A stretch of DNA of 64,000 nt. Origin: Paraplanobispora siamensis (lineage in GTDB: Bacteria > Actinomycetota > Actinomycetes > Streptosporangiales > Streptosporangiaceae). The stretch spans positions 1 to 64,000 of the forward strand of contig NZ_BOOJ01000046.1 of NCBI RefSeq assembly GCF_016863175.1. Direction: 5' to 3'. Below the pieces are notes generated by a model. That model saw only the letters and a program-made list of their open reading frames with translations, had not been told where the DNA came from and did no database searches. Positions 10,681 to 18,962 of the stretch are shown here, one piece after another. Every line of letters starts with the position of its first letter. The stretch's first letter is position 1. A program made the position numbers and the translations under genes.

Positions 10681-10875
10681 GATGAGCACGGAGCGAGCCC
10701 GACGCAGTGAGTGGAGCGGCCGGCTGAGGTACGAAGCCGTCCGCGAAGCGAATGAGGAGCGGTGAGCGACCGATGAGCACAGAGCGAGCCCGACGCAGTG
10801 AGTGGAGCAGCCGGCTGAGGTACGAAGCCGTCCGCGAAGCGAATGAGGAGCGGTGAGCGACCGATGAGCACAGAG
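10681..10875 (+). repeat. 91-bp tandem duplication carrying the sufS initiation region
   Basis: Copy 1 is 10681-10771 and copy 2 is 10772-10862, differing at two bases (G/A in the codon after AGCAC, and GCGGCC/GCAGCC). A third partial copy, GATGAGCACAGAG, is the start of sufS itself at 10863-10875. Each copy contains an ATGAGCAC start, a 27-codon reading frame beginning MSTERARRSEWS, and near its end GAGGAG, the presumed ribosome-binding site of the next unit. The rest of the 10639-10863 gap holds nothing else I can recognise. Confidence 0.95.
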
Positions 10876-12123
10876 TTCGACGTGGAGAGGATCAGGAAGG
10901 ACTTCCCGGTCCTGTCCCGCGAGCTGCCCGGCGGCAGGCCGCTGGTCTATCTCGACTCGGGCAACTCATCGCAGAAGCCCACCCAGGTGATCGAGGTCAT
11001 GCGCGAGCACCTGGCCAGCCACTACGCCAACGTCGGCCGCGCCATGCACGTGCTGGGCGCGGAGTCCACCGAGGCGTACGAGGCCGCCCGTGACAAGGTC
11101 GCCACGTTCGTCGGCGCTCCCGACCGCGACGAGATCGTCTTCACCAAGAACGCCTCCGAGGCGCTCAACCTGGTGGCCTACGCCTTCGGCAACCCCATCA
11201 ACGAGGACCCCCGGTTCGTGATGGGGCCGGGCGACGAGATCGTCATCTCGGAGATGGAGCACCACTCCAACATCGTGCCGTGGCAGCTGCTGGCCCGCCG
11301 TACCGGCGCGACGCTGCGGTGGTTCTCCGTCACCGACGAGGGCCGGCTGGACCTGTCGAACCTCGACGAGCTGGTCACCGAGCGTACGAAGATCGTGTCG
11401 ATCGCGCACCAGTCCAACGTGCTGGGCACCGTCAACCCGGTGGCCCGGGTGCTGGCCCGGGTCCGCCAGGTGGGCGCGCTGATGATGCTCGACGCCTCCC
11501 AGTCGGTCCCGCACAAGCCGGTGGACGTGGCGGCGCTGGGCGTGGACTTCCTGGCCTTCACCGGGCACAAGGCCGTCGGCCCCTCGGGCATCGGCGTGCT
11601 GTGGGCCCGCGGTGAGCTATTGTCGGCCATGCCCCCGTTCATGGGCGGCGGCGAGATGATCGAGGCGGTCTGGATGGACCGCTCGACCTACGCGCCCGCT
11701 CCGCACAAGTTCGAGGCCGGCACCCCGCCGATCGTCGAGGCCATCGGCCTCGGCGCCGCGGTGGAATATCTGTCCTCGATCGGCGTGGACGCCATCGCCG
11801 GCCACGAGCGCGAGCTGACCCGCTACGCGCTGGAGGCGCTGGGCGAGGTCCCGGGTCTGAAGGTGATCGGCCCGCGCGACCTCCAGGACCGGGGCGGTAC
11901 GGTGTCCTTCACGCTGGAGGGGATCCACCCGCACGACGTCGGGCAGATCCTCGACGACGAGTTCGGTGTGGCCGTGCGCGTGGGGCACCACTGCGCCCGC
12001 CCGCTCCACCTGAGGTTCGGGATCCCCGCCACGACGCGGGCCTCCTTCTACCTCTACAACACCCCGGCCGAGATCGACGCCCTGGTCCGCGGCCTCCACC
12101 ACGTGCGGAAGGTGTTCGCGTAG
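10864..12123 (+). CDS. sufS: SufS, group II cysteine desulfurase
   Basis: A 419-residue PLP enzyme that takes sulfur from L-cysteine and passes it to SufU. The PLP lysine is Lys236 in FTGHKAVGPSG. The persulfide cysteine is Cys377 in RVGHHCARPLH. The N-terminal motif YLDSGNSSQKP and the HQSNVLGTVNP segment are typical of group II (SufS/CsdA) enzymes. I chose the ATG at 10864 because it is the natural family start; the GAGGAG 13 bases upstream is rather distant. The initiation region is tandemly duplicated upstream. Confidence 0.96.
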   Translation: MSTEFDVERIRKDFPVLSRELPGGRPLVYLDSGNSSQKPTQVIEVMREHLASHYANVGRAMHVLGAESTEAYEAARDKVATFVGAPDRDEIVFTKNASEALNLVAYAFGNPINEDPRFVMGPGDEIVISEMEHHSNIVPWQLLARRTGATLRWFSVTDEGRLDLSNLDELVTERTKIVSIAHQSNVLGTVNPVARVLARVRQVGALMMLDASQSVPHKPVDVAALGVDFLAFTGHKAVGPSGIGVLWARGELLSAMPPFMGGGEMIEAVWMDRSTYAPAPHKFEAGTPPIVEAIGLGAAVEYLSSIGVDAIAGHERELTRYALEALGEVPGLKVIGPRDLQDRGGTVSFTLEGIHPHDVGQILDDEFGVAVRVGHHCARPLHLRFGIPATTRASFYLYNTPAEIDALVRGLHHVRKVFA

Positions 12124-12163
12124 CGATGCCGGAGCAGCCGAGCCCACGAGTGAGCGCAATCCT

Positions 12164-12598
12164 ATGATCGCCGAGTCGATGTACCAGGAACTGATCCTGG
12201 AGCACTACAAGCACCCGCAGGGGCGCGGACTGCGCGACCCCTTCGACAACGAGGTCCACCACGTCAACCCGACCTGCGGTGACGAGATCACCATGCGGGT
12301 GAAGGTCGGCGAGGGTGGCAAGGTCGAGGACGTCTCCTACGACGGGCAGGGCTGCTCGATCAGCCAGGCGGCGGCCTCGGTGCTGCACGAGCTGGCCACC
12401 GGTTCGACGGTGGAGGAGACGCTCTCCGTGGTGGAGGAGTTCACCCGGCTCATGCAGGGCAGGGGCAAGGTTGAGCCGGACGAGGAGATTCTCGGCGACG
12501 CGGTGGCGTTCGCCGGGGTCGCCAAGTTCCCGGCCCGGGTCAAGTGCGCGCTGCTCGCGTGGATGGCCTACAAGGACGCGGTTGTGAGGAGTGCATGA
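12164..12598 (+). CDS. sufU: SufU, zinc-dependent sulfur acceptor/transferase
   Basis: A 144-residue IscU-like protein. In Gram-positive SUF systems it accepts persulfide sulfur from SufS by zinc-ligand exchange. The ligand set is visible: Cys38-Gly-Asp40 (PTCGD), Cys64 (GQGCSIS) and Cys128 (RVKCALLAW). The roughly 20-residue insertion between the second and third cysteines (around LMQGRGKVEPDE) distinguishes SufU from scaffold IscU. The 40 bases before the ATG contain a degenerate echo of the sufS repeat (GAGCAGCCGAGC...GAGTGAGCG). The gene overlaps the next start at ATGATG. Confidence 0.95.
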   Translation: MIAESMYQELILEHYKHPQGRGLRDPFDNEVHHVNPTCGDEITMRVKVGEGGKVEDVSYDGQGCSISQAAASVLHELATGSTVEETLSVVEEFTRLMQGRGKVEPDEEILGDAVAFAGVAKFPARVKCALLAWMAYKDAVVRSA

Positions 12599-12963
12599 TG
12601 AGCAAGCCCGTGGAGACGCCGACGTCGGCGTACGACGGGGAGACCACCCTCGATGAGGTCATGGAGGCCCTCAAGGACGTCGTCGACCCCGAACTCGGCA
12701 TCAACGTCGTGGACCTGGGCCTGATCTACGGGGTCAACCTCGACCCCGCCGAGGCCGGGGCTCCGCCGATCGCCACCATCGACATGACCCTGACCAGCGC
12801 CGCCTGCCCGCTGACCGACGTCATCGAGGAGCAGGCGCACTCGGCCCTGGACGGCATGGTCTCCGATGTGAAGATCAACTGGGTCTGGCTCCCGCCGTGG
12901 GGCCCGGACAAGATCACTGACGAGGGGCGCGACCAGCTGCGGATGCTCGGTTTCAACGTCTGA
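12598..12963 (+). CDS. sufT: SufT-like MIP18/DUF59 Fe-S assembly factor
   Basis: A 121-residue MIP18-family (DUF59) protein. Visible motifs are DPELGINVVDLGLIY near the N-terminus, TLTSAACPL with the conserved cysteine, and WLPPWGPDKITDEGR at the C-terminus. Such proteins help mature or traffic Fe-S proteins, and the actinobacterial suf operons usually end with one. Two tandem ATG codons (12595, 12598) are possible; the second has better spacing from GGAG. It is the last gene of the operon, followed by a terminator hairpin 12 bases after the stop. Confidence 0.92.
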   Translation: MSKPVETPTSAYDGETTLDEVMEALKDVVDPELGINVVDLGLIYGVNLDPAEAGAPPIATIDMTLTSAACPLTDVIEEQAHSALDGMVSDVKINWVWLPPWGPDKITDEGRDQLRMLGFNV

Positions 12964-12975
12964 CCCTCGGCCGTT

Positions 12976-13015
12976 CCGGTACGGTTCGCGACCCGCGAGT
13001 TGCGAGCCGTACCGG
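12976..13015 (+). terminator. suf operon terminator
   Basis: A 14-bp stem (12976-12989 with 13002-13015, one mismatch) and a 12-base loop lie just after the sufT stop. The following bases are not T-rich, as is common in actinomycetes. Confidence 0.75.
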
Positions 13016-13328
13016 GATGTGTGAGAAGATGCCCCCGTGCCGGGAAGAAACAACCGGCACGGAGCGTTGTCTCCAGATACGGGCAAGCGTCCGCCCCATG
13101 GCGTGGACGCCCCGGACCACCCGGCACTGCGAACGCCGGGAATGCTTGATCGTGGTTTGACTGCGTGCGGGTAAGATTGACCCGCCCCGTGCGGTGCGCC
13201 TCGACATGCACCGCACCACCGCCCCTCCTGCGGGCGTCGATCGAGCGCGGCTCCCCGCCGCGCGTTCCAGGCTCGTCCTTTCGCAGAAGTGACGTGCCAC
13301 GTACTTCTATCGAAAGGCACGAATCTTC
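13016..13328 (+). promoter_or_regulatory. upstream/leader region of the DEAD-box helicase gene
   Basis: This gap of about 300 bases has no gene. A -10-like TAAGAT lies in GGGTAAGATTGACCC near 13171, which would give a 5' UTR of about 150 bases. Close to the start codon, CGTGCC (13293-13298) can pair with GGCACG (13316-13321). The right arm overlaps the only purine-rich Shine-Dalgarno-like sequence (AAAGG), so the hairpin could hide the ribosome-binding site. Long regulated leaders are known for cold-induced RNA helicases, but here this is inference. Confidence 0.4.
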
Positions 13329-15269
13329 GTGACCATGCTCGACGCTGCCCTGCCCGAGAACACCGAATTCAGCGAGCTCGTCGACGTGCCCGCCGGCGTG
13401 TCCGAGTTCACGCTGCTCGGTCTGCCCAAGCCCCTCGTGGCCGGCCTCTCCCGTCAGGGCATCGACAGTCCCTTCCCCATCCAGCGCATCGCCATCCCCG
13501 ACATCCTCGCCGGCCTCGACGTGCTCGGCCGCGGCCAGACCGGCTCCGGCAAGACCCTCGCCTTCGGCCTGCCCACCATGGCCCGCATCGCCGGCGTCAA
13601 GGCGGCCCCCGGCCGTCCCCGCGCCGTCATCCTGGTGCCGACCCGCGAGCTGGCCATGCAGGTCACCGACGCGCTCGAGCCGCTGGGCCGCGGCCTGTCG
13701 CTGCGCATGAAGACCGTCGTCGGCGGCATGTCCATGGGCCGCCAGATCGAGGCGCTGCGCCGCGGCGTCGAGATCGTCGTGGCCACCCCGGGCCGCCTGA
13801 CCGACCTCATCCAGCAGGGCGAGTGCTCCCTGGAGGAGGTCCAGGTGACCGTCCTGGACGAGGCCGACCACATGTGCGACCTCGGCTTCTTCCCGGTCGT
13901 CAGCGCCCTGCTCCAGCAGACCCCGGCCGGCAGCCAGCGCCTGCTGTTCTCGGCCACCCTCGACGGTGACGTGGACAAGCTCGTCAAGCGCTTCCTGTCC
14001 GACCCGGTGACCCACTCCCTGGCCCCGGCGACCTCGCCGGTGGACACCATGGAGCACCACGTGCTGGAGGTCCACCGCGACGACAAGTTCCCGGTGACCG
14101 CCGAGATCGCCAACCGCGAGGGCCGGACGATCATCTTCGTCCGCACCCAGCACGGCGTGGACCGCCTGTGCAAGCAGCTGGCCCAGGTCGGCGTCAAGGC
14201 CGGCGGCCTGCACGGCGGCAAGCGCCAGAACCAGCGCACCCGCATCCTGGCCGAGTTCAAGGAAGGTGCGATCAACGTCCTGGTCTGCACCGACGTCGCG
14301 GCCCGCGGCATCCACGTCGACAACATCAGCCTCGTGCTGCACGTCGACCCGCCGCAGGACCACAAGAGCTACCTGCACCGCGGCGGCCGTACGGCCCGCG
14401 CCGGCGAGAAGGGCACCGTCATGACGCTGGTGCTCCCCAACGAGCGGCGCTCCACCGACGCGATGACCCGCCGCGCGGGCATCAAGCCGTTCCGCCTCAA
14501 GGCCATCCCGGGCCACCCCCGCCTGGAGGAGGTCGCCGGGGCGCGCACGCCCAGCGGCGAGCCGATCCCGGTCTGGGAGCCCTCGGCCCCGGTCACCAAG
14601 CAGCGCCAGCGCCGCGATGGCTTCGGCGGGGGCCGCGGCCCGCGCCGCTTCCGCGACCGTCACGGGGAGGGCCGCGAGCGCTCCTTCGGCGGCGACCGCG
14701 ACGGCAACCGCGGTGAGCGTCCCTTCGGCGGCGAGCGGTCTTTCAACGGTGAGCGCGGTGAGCGGCCCTTCAACGGCGAGCGGTCCTTCGGCGGCCAGCG
14801 CGGCGAGCGCCACGACGGTCACCGCGGCGGTTCCAGCGTGAGCGACCTGCGCGGCCAGTACCGTCCCGACCGCCCGGCGGGTGAGCGCGGTTCCTTCCGC
14901 GGCGAGCGCCAGGGCGACGGCTACCGTGGCGAGAACCGCGGCTTCCGCGGTGAGCGCCAGGGCGGCCACCGCAGCGGCGAGCCGTTCCGCGCCGAGGGCC
15001 GTTCCGGCGGCTACCGTTCCGACCGCCCGGCGGGCGAGCGCGGTTCCTTCCGCGGCGAGCGCCAGGGCGACGGCTACCGTGGCGAGAACCGCGGCTTCCG
15101 CGGTGAGCGCCAGGGCGGCTACCGCAGCGGTGAGCGCTCCTTCGGCGACGACCGCCGTGGCGGCTACCGCGCCGAGGGCCGTTCCGAGGGCCGCGGCGAC
15201 TTCCGGGGCGGCGAGCGCCGCTTCGAGGACCGCGGCGACCGTTCCGGCGGCGCCCGCTACGGCCGCTGA
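13329..15269 (+). CDS. DEAD-box RNA helicase with RGG-like C-terminal tail
   Basis: A 646-residue ATP-dependent RNA helicase. Motifs in order: FPIQ (Q motif), GQTGSGKT (I), PTRELA (Ia), DEAD in LDEADHM (II), SAT (III), ARGIH (V) and HRGGRTARAG (VI). The helicase core ends near residue 400. The rest is a disordered, very Arg/Gly-rich tail built from GER-SFGG/FRGERQGG repeats, which in related proteins bind RNA and promote condensates or degradosome-like assembly. GTG start at 13329, with ATG at 13335 as alternative. Probable role: ribosome assembly or RNA turnover, often cold-induced. Confidence 0.93.
   Translation: MTMLDAALPENTEFSELVDVPAGVSEFTLLGLPKPLVAGLSRQGIDSPFPIQRIAIPDILAGLDVLGRGQTGSGKTLAFGLPTMARIAGVKAAPGRPRAVILVPTRELAMQVTDALEPLGRGLSLRMKTVVGGMSMGRQIEALRRGVEIVVATPGRLTDLIQQGECSLEEVQVTVLDEADHMCDLGFFPVVSALLQQTPAGSQRLLFSATLDGDVDKLVKRFLSDPVTHSLAPATSPVDTMEHHVLEVHRDDKFPVTAEIANREGRTIIFVRTQHGVDRLCKQLAQVGVKAGGLHGGKRQNQRTRILAEFKEGAINVLVCTDVAARGIHVDNISLVLHVDPPQDHKSYLHRGGRTARAGEKGTVMTLVLPNERRSTDAMTRRAGIKPFRLKAIPGHPRLEEVAGARTPSGEPIPVWEPSAPVTKQRQRRDGFGGGRGPRRFRDRHGEGRERSFGGDRDGNRGERPFGGERSFNGERGERPFNGERSFGGQRGERHDGHRGGSSVSDLRGQYRPDRPAGERGSFRGERQGDGYRGENRGFRGERQGGHRSGEPFRAEGRSGGYRSDRPAGERGSFRGERQGDGYRGENRGFRGERQGGYRSGERSFGDDRRGGYRAEGRSEGRGDFRGGERRFEDRGDRSGGARYGR
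14861..15136 (+). repeat. 153-bp in-frame duplication inside the helicase tail
   Basis: The segment from about 14861 to 14983 recurs at about 15014-15136, an offset of 153 bases (51 codons), with near identity. Both encode the peptide pattern RPAGERGSFRGERQGDGYRG. The length is a multiple of three, so the tail was lengthened without a frameshift. Confidence 0.9.
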
Positions 15270-15307
15270 CCTCTCCGTCGGCGCCCGCCACGGCGCCTGA
15301 CGGTTCC

Positions 15308-15381
15308 GGCGGCGACCCTCTGGTCGCCGCCATCCCGACGAGCCCGCAGGGGCCGGTACGGCGTCCGCCGTACCGGCCCCT
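15308..15381 (+). terminator. tandem hairpin terminators after the helicase gene
   Basis: Two perfect hairpins: GGCGGCGACC with GGTCGCCGCC (15308-15331, 4-base loop), then a 16-bp stem (15348-15363 with 15366-15381, apex TC). No gene lies in 15270-15487; the remainder is the hisE promoter region, with a -10-like TAGGCT near 15450. Confidence 0.85.
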
Positions 15382-15487
15382 CGGCCGTTCCGGGATCTTG
15401 CCGATCTCGTTCAGCGGACGCGCGCGCACGCGTGTGCCCGGGGACGGTTAGGCTTGGCTGGCACATCCGACGACGCCGAGAGAGACC

Positions 15488-15751
15488 ATGAAGACCTTCG
15501 AAGAGCTGTTCGCCGAGCTGTCCGACAAGGCGCGCACCCGGCCCGCGGGCTCGGGCACCGTGGCCGCGCTGGACGCCGGGGTCCATGCCATCGGCAAGAA
15601 GGTCGTGGAGGAGGCCGCCGAGAGCTGGATGGCGGCCGAGCACGAGTCGAACGAACGGGCCGCCGAGGAGATCTCCCAGCTCCTCTACCACGTGCAGGTC
15701 CTCATGATCGCCAAGGGCATCGGGCTGGACGAGGTCTACAAGCATCTGTGA
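15488..15751 (+). CDS. hisE: HisE, phosphoribosyl-ATP pyrophosphatase
   Basis: An 87-residue all-alpha MazG-like enzyme for the second step of histidine synthesis (PR-ATP to PR-AMP). The metal-binding pattern is visible as [10 protein letters not shown] followed by EEISQLLYH. Stand-alone hisE next to hisG is the usual actinobacterial arrangement. It precedes hisG by 59 bases and probably shares its transcript. Confidence 0.96.
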   Translation: MKTFEELFAELSDKARTRPAGSGTVAALDAGVHAIGKKVVEEAAESWMAAEHESNERAAEEISQLLYHVQVLMIAKGIGLDEVYKHL

Positions 15752-15810
15752 GCCGGTGAGCCCGGCGCCCCCCCACAGATCCGACCGTCCACCTAAGGAA
15801 CCTTCCCGCC

Positions 15811-16656
15811 ATGCTGCGCATCGCCGTCCCCAACAAGGGGGCCCTGTCCGAGGGCGCCCAGACGATCCTCAAGGAAGCCGGATACCGCCCGCGCAGGGAC
15901 AGCAAGGAGCTCGTGGTCGTCGACCCCGAGAACTCCTGCGAGCTGTTCTTCCTGCGTCCCAAGGACATCGCCGTCTACGTCGGCGAGGGCACCCTGGACG
16001 CCGGGATCACCGGCCGCGACATGCTCCGCGACTCCGGCGCCCGGGTCGAGGAGGTCCTGCCGCTCGGCTTCGGCCGCTCCACCTTCCGCTTCGCCGCCCC
16101 TCCCGGCGGCTTCACCGCCGTCGCCGACCTGAAGGGCAAGCGGATCGCCACCGCCTACGCCGGGCTGCTGGAGGACTACCTCGCCGAGCGGAGCGTCGAG
16201 GCCCGGGTGATCAAGCTGGACGGCGCGGTCGAGACCGCGGTCCGGCTGGGCGTGGCCGACGCGGTCGCCGACGTCGTGGAGACCGGCACCACCCTGCGCA
16301 ACATGGGCCTGGAGGTGTTCGGCGAGCCGATCGCGCACTCCGAGGCCGTGCTGATCAAGCGGGTGGACACCGATGAGGACCTGGGGGTCAGGCAGCTCAT
16401 CCGCCGCCTGCAGGGCGTCCTGGTGGCCCGCGACTACGTGATGATGGACTACGACATCCGCGCCGAGCGGATCGAGGAGGCCATCGCGCTCACCCCGGGC
16501 ATGGAGGGTCCCACGGTCTCCCCGCTGCACCGCGAGGGCTGGGTGGCCGTACGGGCCATGGTGCCGCGCAAGGGCCACCAGCAGGTGATGGACCAGCTCT
16601 GGGAGATCGGCGCCAAGGCCATCCTGGTCACGGCCATCTTCGCCTGCCGCCTCTGA
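15811..16656 (+). CDS. hisG: HisG, ATP phosphoribosyltransferase (long form)
   Basis: A 281-residue enzyme that commits ATP and PRPP to histidine synthesis. The N-terminus MLRIAVPNKGALSEGA and the PRPP-loop region VADVVETGTTLRNMGL are typical. The C-terminal ACT-like regulatory domain (about residues 210-281), containing MVPRKGHQQVMDQLWEIGAK, marks the long, histidine-feedback-inhibited form that needs no HisZ. The site AAGGAA lies 12 bases before the ATG. A hairpin terminator follows. Confidence 0.97.
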   Translation: MLRIAVPNKGALSEGAQTILKEAGYRPRRDSKELVVVDPENSCELFFLRPKDIAVYVGEGTLDAGITGRDMLRDSGARVEEVLPLGFGRSTFRFAAPPGGFTAVADLKGKRIATAYAGLLEDYLAERSVEARVIKLDGAVETAVRLGVADAVADVVETGTTLRNMGLEVFGEPIAHSEAVLIKRVDTDEDLGVRQLIRRLQGVLVARDYVMMDYDIRAERIEEAIALTPGMEGPTVSPLHREGWVAVRAMVPRKGHQQVMDQLWEIGAKAILVTAIFACRL

Positions 16657-16662
16657 CGCCGT

Positions 16663-16690
16663 TCCGGGCGGCCCGCCGGGCCGTCCCGGA
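16663..16690 (+). terminator. his operon terminator
   Basis: TCCGGG and GGCCC pair with GGGCC and CCCGGA around a GCC loop, with a small internal bulge, seven bases after the hisG stop. Confidence 0.7.
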
Positions 16691-16756
16691 GGGTCCGGCG
16701 GGCGGGCGCACGGGAGGCGCGCGGTTCTGTCGGGGGTGATCCCTAACGTGTGCCGC

Positions 16757-17209
16757 ATGACGACTGCGGTGCATGGACACCCGGCCGGCGCAGGCGGCCG
16801 CGTGGGTGCCTGGGAGGGCGTGCGACAGGCCATCGGCACGGGTGACGCCTCCCTGGTGGCGGCCGAGGTGCTCCGGCTGGACGAGGCGGGGCGCAAGGAG
16901 GTGGCCCGCGAGCTGCCCGGCCACATCGCCGCCGCCCTGAAGGCCGCCCACGAGCGCCACGCCCGCCGTGAGGCCGAGGCCGATCAGGCCACGGAGCGGG
17001 CCGGGGAGGAGTACGTCCGGGCCGAGGCGGCCGGGGGCCGCCCTGCCGAGGAGGCACGTGAGTCGTGGTGGACGTGGGGGCGCTTCCATCACGAACACGA
17101 GAACCGCGTCGACTGGGGCGAGCGGGACGACTGGATCGAGCCCACGCGGGTCGCCGGGGCGGGCACGCTCAGCACGGCCGCCGCCGTCTCCACCTGGCTC
17201 GACCGGTGA
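16757..17209 (+). CDS. short DUF6493-like protein, probably a truncated paralogue
   Basis: A 150-residue soluble, highly charged protein of unknown function. Two stretches match the protein starting at 63699: LVAAEVLRLDEAGRKEVARE against RLAERVKGLDDEARREVAAR, and RVAGAGTLSTAAAVSTWLDR against RVAGAAVLGGAAAVASWLYR. In that protein the second stretch continues into a longer chain; here the stop follows at once, and a charged insertion of about 50 residues separates the stretches. I assign the resemblance to DUF6493 from memory, with low certainty. The ATG at 16757 (MTTAVHG) is preferred. Confidence 0.6.
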   Translation: MTTAVHGHPAGAGGRVGAWEGVRQAIGTGDASLVAAEVLRLDEAGRKEVARELPGHIAAALKAAHERHARREAEADQATERAGEEYVRAEAAGGRPAEEARESWWTWGRFHHEHENRVDWGERDDWIEPTRVAGAGTLSTAAAVSTWLDR

Positions 17210-17262
17210 CGGCCACGGCGCCCCGCGCTCTGGGCGGGCGGGGCCGTACGGTGCCCGCTTTC

Positions 17263-17274
17263 TGACAAATGTCA
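17263..17274. promoter_or_regulatory. TGACA-AA-TGTCA palindrome, candidate operator of the ABC/two-component operon
   Basis: A perfect 5+2+5 inverted repeat lies 60 bases upstream of the ABC ATPase start. NarL/DesR-type response regulators bind short repeats of this kind, and one is encoded at the end of the same operon, so autoregulation is plausible. The start codon has GGAGG only one base away, so the transcript may begin very near the ATG. Confidence 0.45.
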
Positions 17275-17334
17275 TGCCGAAGGCCGGATGCTCGACACTG
17301 AGGATCCGGCCCGGGCGCTCCTAGCGTTGGAGGC

Positions 17335-18219
17335 ATGGAAGCAATCGCCTTCACCGACGTGAGCAAGAGCTACGGCGACGTCCTCGCCGTCGACGGGCTG
17401 GACCTGACCGTCCGGGCCGGTACGACCGTCGCCCTGCTCGGCCCCAACGGGGCGGGCAAGTCCACTTCCGTCGACATGCTGCTGGGCCTGCTGCGGCCGA
17501 CCCGGGGCCGGGTGGAGGTCCTGGGGCGCCCGCCGGACGAGGCCGTGGCCCGGGGCGAGGTCGGCGCCATGCTGCAGAGCGGTGAGCTCATCCCCGAGCT
17601 CACCGTCCGGGAGACGGTGGACTTCGTCAGGAGGCTCTATCCCGACCCGCTGGACCCGGACGAGATCCTGACGATGGCCGATCTCACCGGCCTGGTGAAG
17701 CGGCGGGCCGGGAAGCTCTCGGGCGGGCAGGCCCAGCGGGTCAGGTTCGCCATGGCCGTCGCGGGCGCGCCCAGGCTGCTGCTGCTCGACGAGCCCACCG
17801 CCGCGATGGACGTGGAGTCGCGGCTGCGGTTCTGGGCGTGCATGCGCGACTACGCCGCGGGCGGCCGCACGGTGCTGTTCACCACCCACCATCTGGAGGA
17901 GGCCGAGGAGAACTCCGACAGAGTCGTCGTGATCGCCCGTGGCAGAGTCGTCGCCGACGGCACCGCGGCGGAGATCAAGGCGGGGACCGGCGGGCACGCC
18001 GTGCACTTCACCCTGGGCGGGCAGCCCGCGGCCGGCCTGGACGCCCTGCCCGGTGTCACGGCCGTCGAGATCCGGTCGGGCGCCGCCACGCTGCGGACCA
18101 CCGACGCGGACGCCACCGTCGCCGCGCTCTACCGCGGCACCTCGCTGGAGGTCCGCGACCTGCGGATCGCCGGCGCCGACCTCGAAGAGGCCTTCCTCGC
18201 GCTGACCAGGGAGTCATGA
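17335..18219 (+). CDS. ABC transporter ATP-binding protein
   Basis: A 294-residue ATPase with Walker A GPNGAGKST, signature LSGGQAQRVRFAM and Walker B LLLLDEPTAAMD. The C-terminal 80 residues are the DrrA-like extension. First gene of a four-gene unit with an ABC-2 permease, histidine kinase and response regulator. This arrangement is usual for exporters whose substrate or membrane stress is sensed by the kinase. The stop overlaps the permease start (ATGA). Substrate unknown. Confidence 0.9.
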   Translation: MEAIAFTDVSKSYGDVLAVDGLDLTVRAGTTVALLGPNGAGKSTSVDMLLGLLRPTRGRVEVLGRPPDEAVARGEVGAMLQSGELIPELTVRETVDFVRRLYPDPLDPDEILTMADLTGLVKRRAGKLSGGQAQRVRFAMAVAGAPRLLLLDEPTAAMDVESRLRFWACMRDYAAGGRTVLFTTHHLEEAEENSDRVVVIARGRVVADGTAAEIKAGTGGHAVHFTLGGQPAAGLDALPGVTAVEIRSGAATLRTTDADATVAALYRGTSLEVRDLRIAGADLEEAFLALTRES

Positions 18220-18956
18220 TGCCGTTCGGCTATCTCAGGATCGAGCTCTTGCGGATGCTGCGCAACAAGCGCTACATCATCTTCGTGGTCGCCTTCCCGG
18301 TGATCTTCTACATGATCAACGCGAACCTGTGGGGCGCTCAGACGACCGAGGGCGGAGTGAGGGCCGGCGTCTTCCTGATGGTCTCGATGGGCGCGTACGG
18401 CGCGCTGGCCGCCTCCATGATGAGCACCGCCGTACCGTGGGCGCAGGAGCGCCAGTCCGGCTGGCTGCGTCAGTTGCGGGTCACCCCGCTGCCGAACACG
18501 ACGATCATCCTCACCAAGCTGGCCGCCGCGCTCCTGCTGGTGCTGCCGTCCCTGCTGCTGGTCGTCCTGGCCGCGGTGGTCACCCAGGGGGTGTCGCTGA
18601 CGGCGGGCCAGTGGGCCGCGCTGATCCCGGCGATGTGGCTGGGCACGATCCCCTTCGCCGCGCTCGGGCTGGTCATCGGCTCACTGCTGCCGGTCGACAC
18701 CGCCCAGCCGGTCGCCATGCTCAGCATGTTCGCCCTGGCCCTGCTGGGCGGGCTCTGGTTCCCCCCGGAGGCGATGCCGGCGACCATGAAGGACATCGCC
18801 GACGTCCTGCCCTCGTTCTCCTACGCCGACATCGGCTGGCACCTCGTCTCCGGCGAGGCCGTACCCCTGTCGGACGCCGTGACGGTCGTGATCTGGGCCG
18901 CGGTGCTGGGCGTGCTGGCGGTGCTCGGCTGCCGGCGGGCGGTGACCCGGGCGTGA
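18216..18956 (+). CDS. ABC-2 type transporter permease
   Basis: A 246-residue protein with six hydrophobic segments. The N-terminal FGYLRIELLRMLRNKRYIIF is followed by the first membrane helix, and the loop WAQERQSGWLRQLRVTPLP matches the ABC-2 consensus. Partner of the ATPase encoded immediately upstream (four-base overlap). Two in-frame ATGs (18216, 18219) are possible starts. Confidence 0.88.
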   Translation: MMPFGYLRIELLRMLRNKRYIIFVVAFPVIFYMINANLWGAQTTEGGVRAGVFLMVSMGAYGALAASMMSTAVPWAQERQSGWLRQLRVTPLPNTTIILTKLAAALLLVLPSLLLVVLAAVVTQGVSLTAGQWAALIPAMWLGTIPFAALGLVIGSLLPVDTAQPVAMLSMFALALLGGLWFPPEAMPATMKDIADVLPSFSYADIGWHLVSGEAVPLSDAVTVVIWAAVLGVLAVLGCRRAVTRA

Positions 18957-18962
18957 CAGGCC

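Noticed and set aside
10682-10856. Two 27-codon mini-ORFs as independent small genes
   Set aside because: They arise from duplication of the sufS start region, and their codon content after the first few residues does not resemble a conserved peptide. They are reported as part of the repeat only.
12726-14969. A minus-strand frame of about 750 codons opposite the DEAD-box helicase gene
   Set aside because: It encodes Ala/Gly/Leu/Val-rich sequence without domains and spans the suf terminator and helicase leader; the helicase on the plus strand is unmistakable.
16757-17209. Anti-sigma or toxin-antitoxin protein
   Set aside because: The only support was small size and charge; the internal match to the 63699 protein explains the sequence better.
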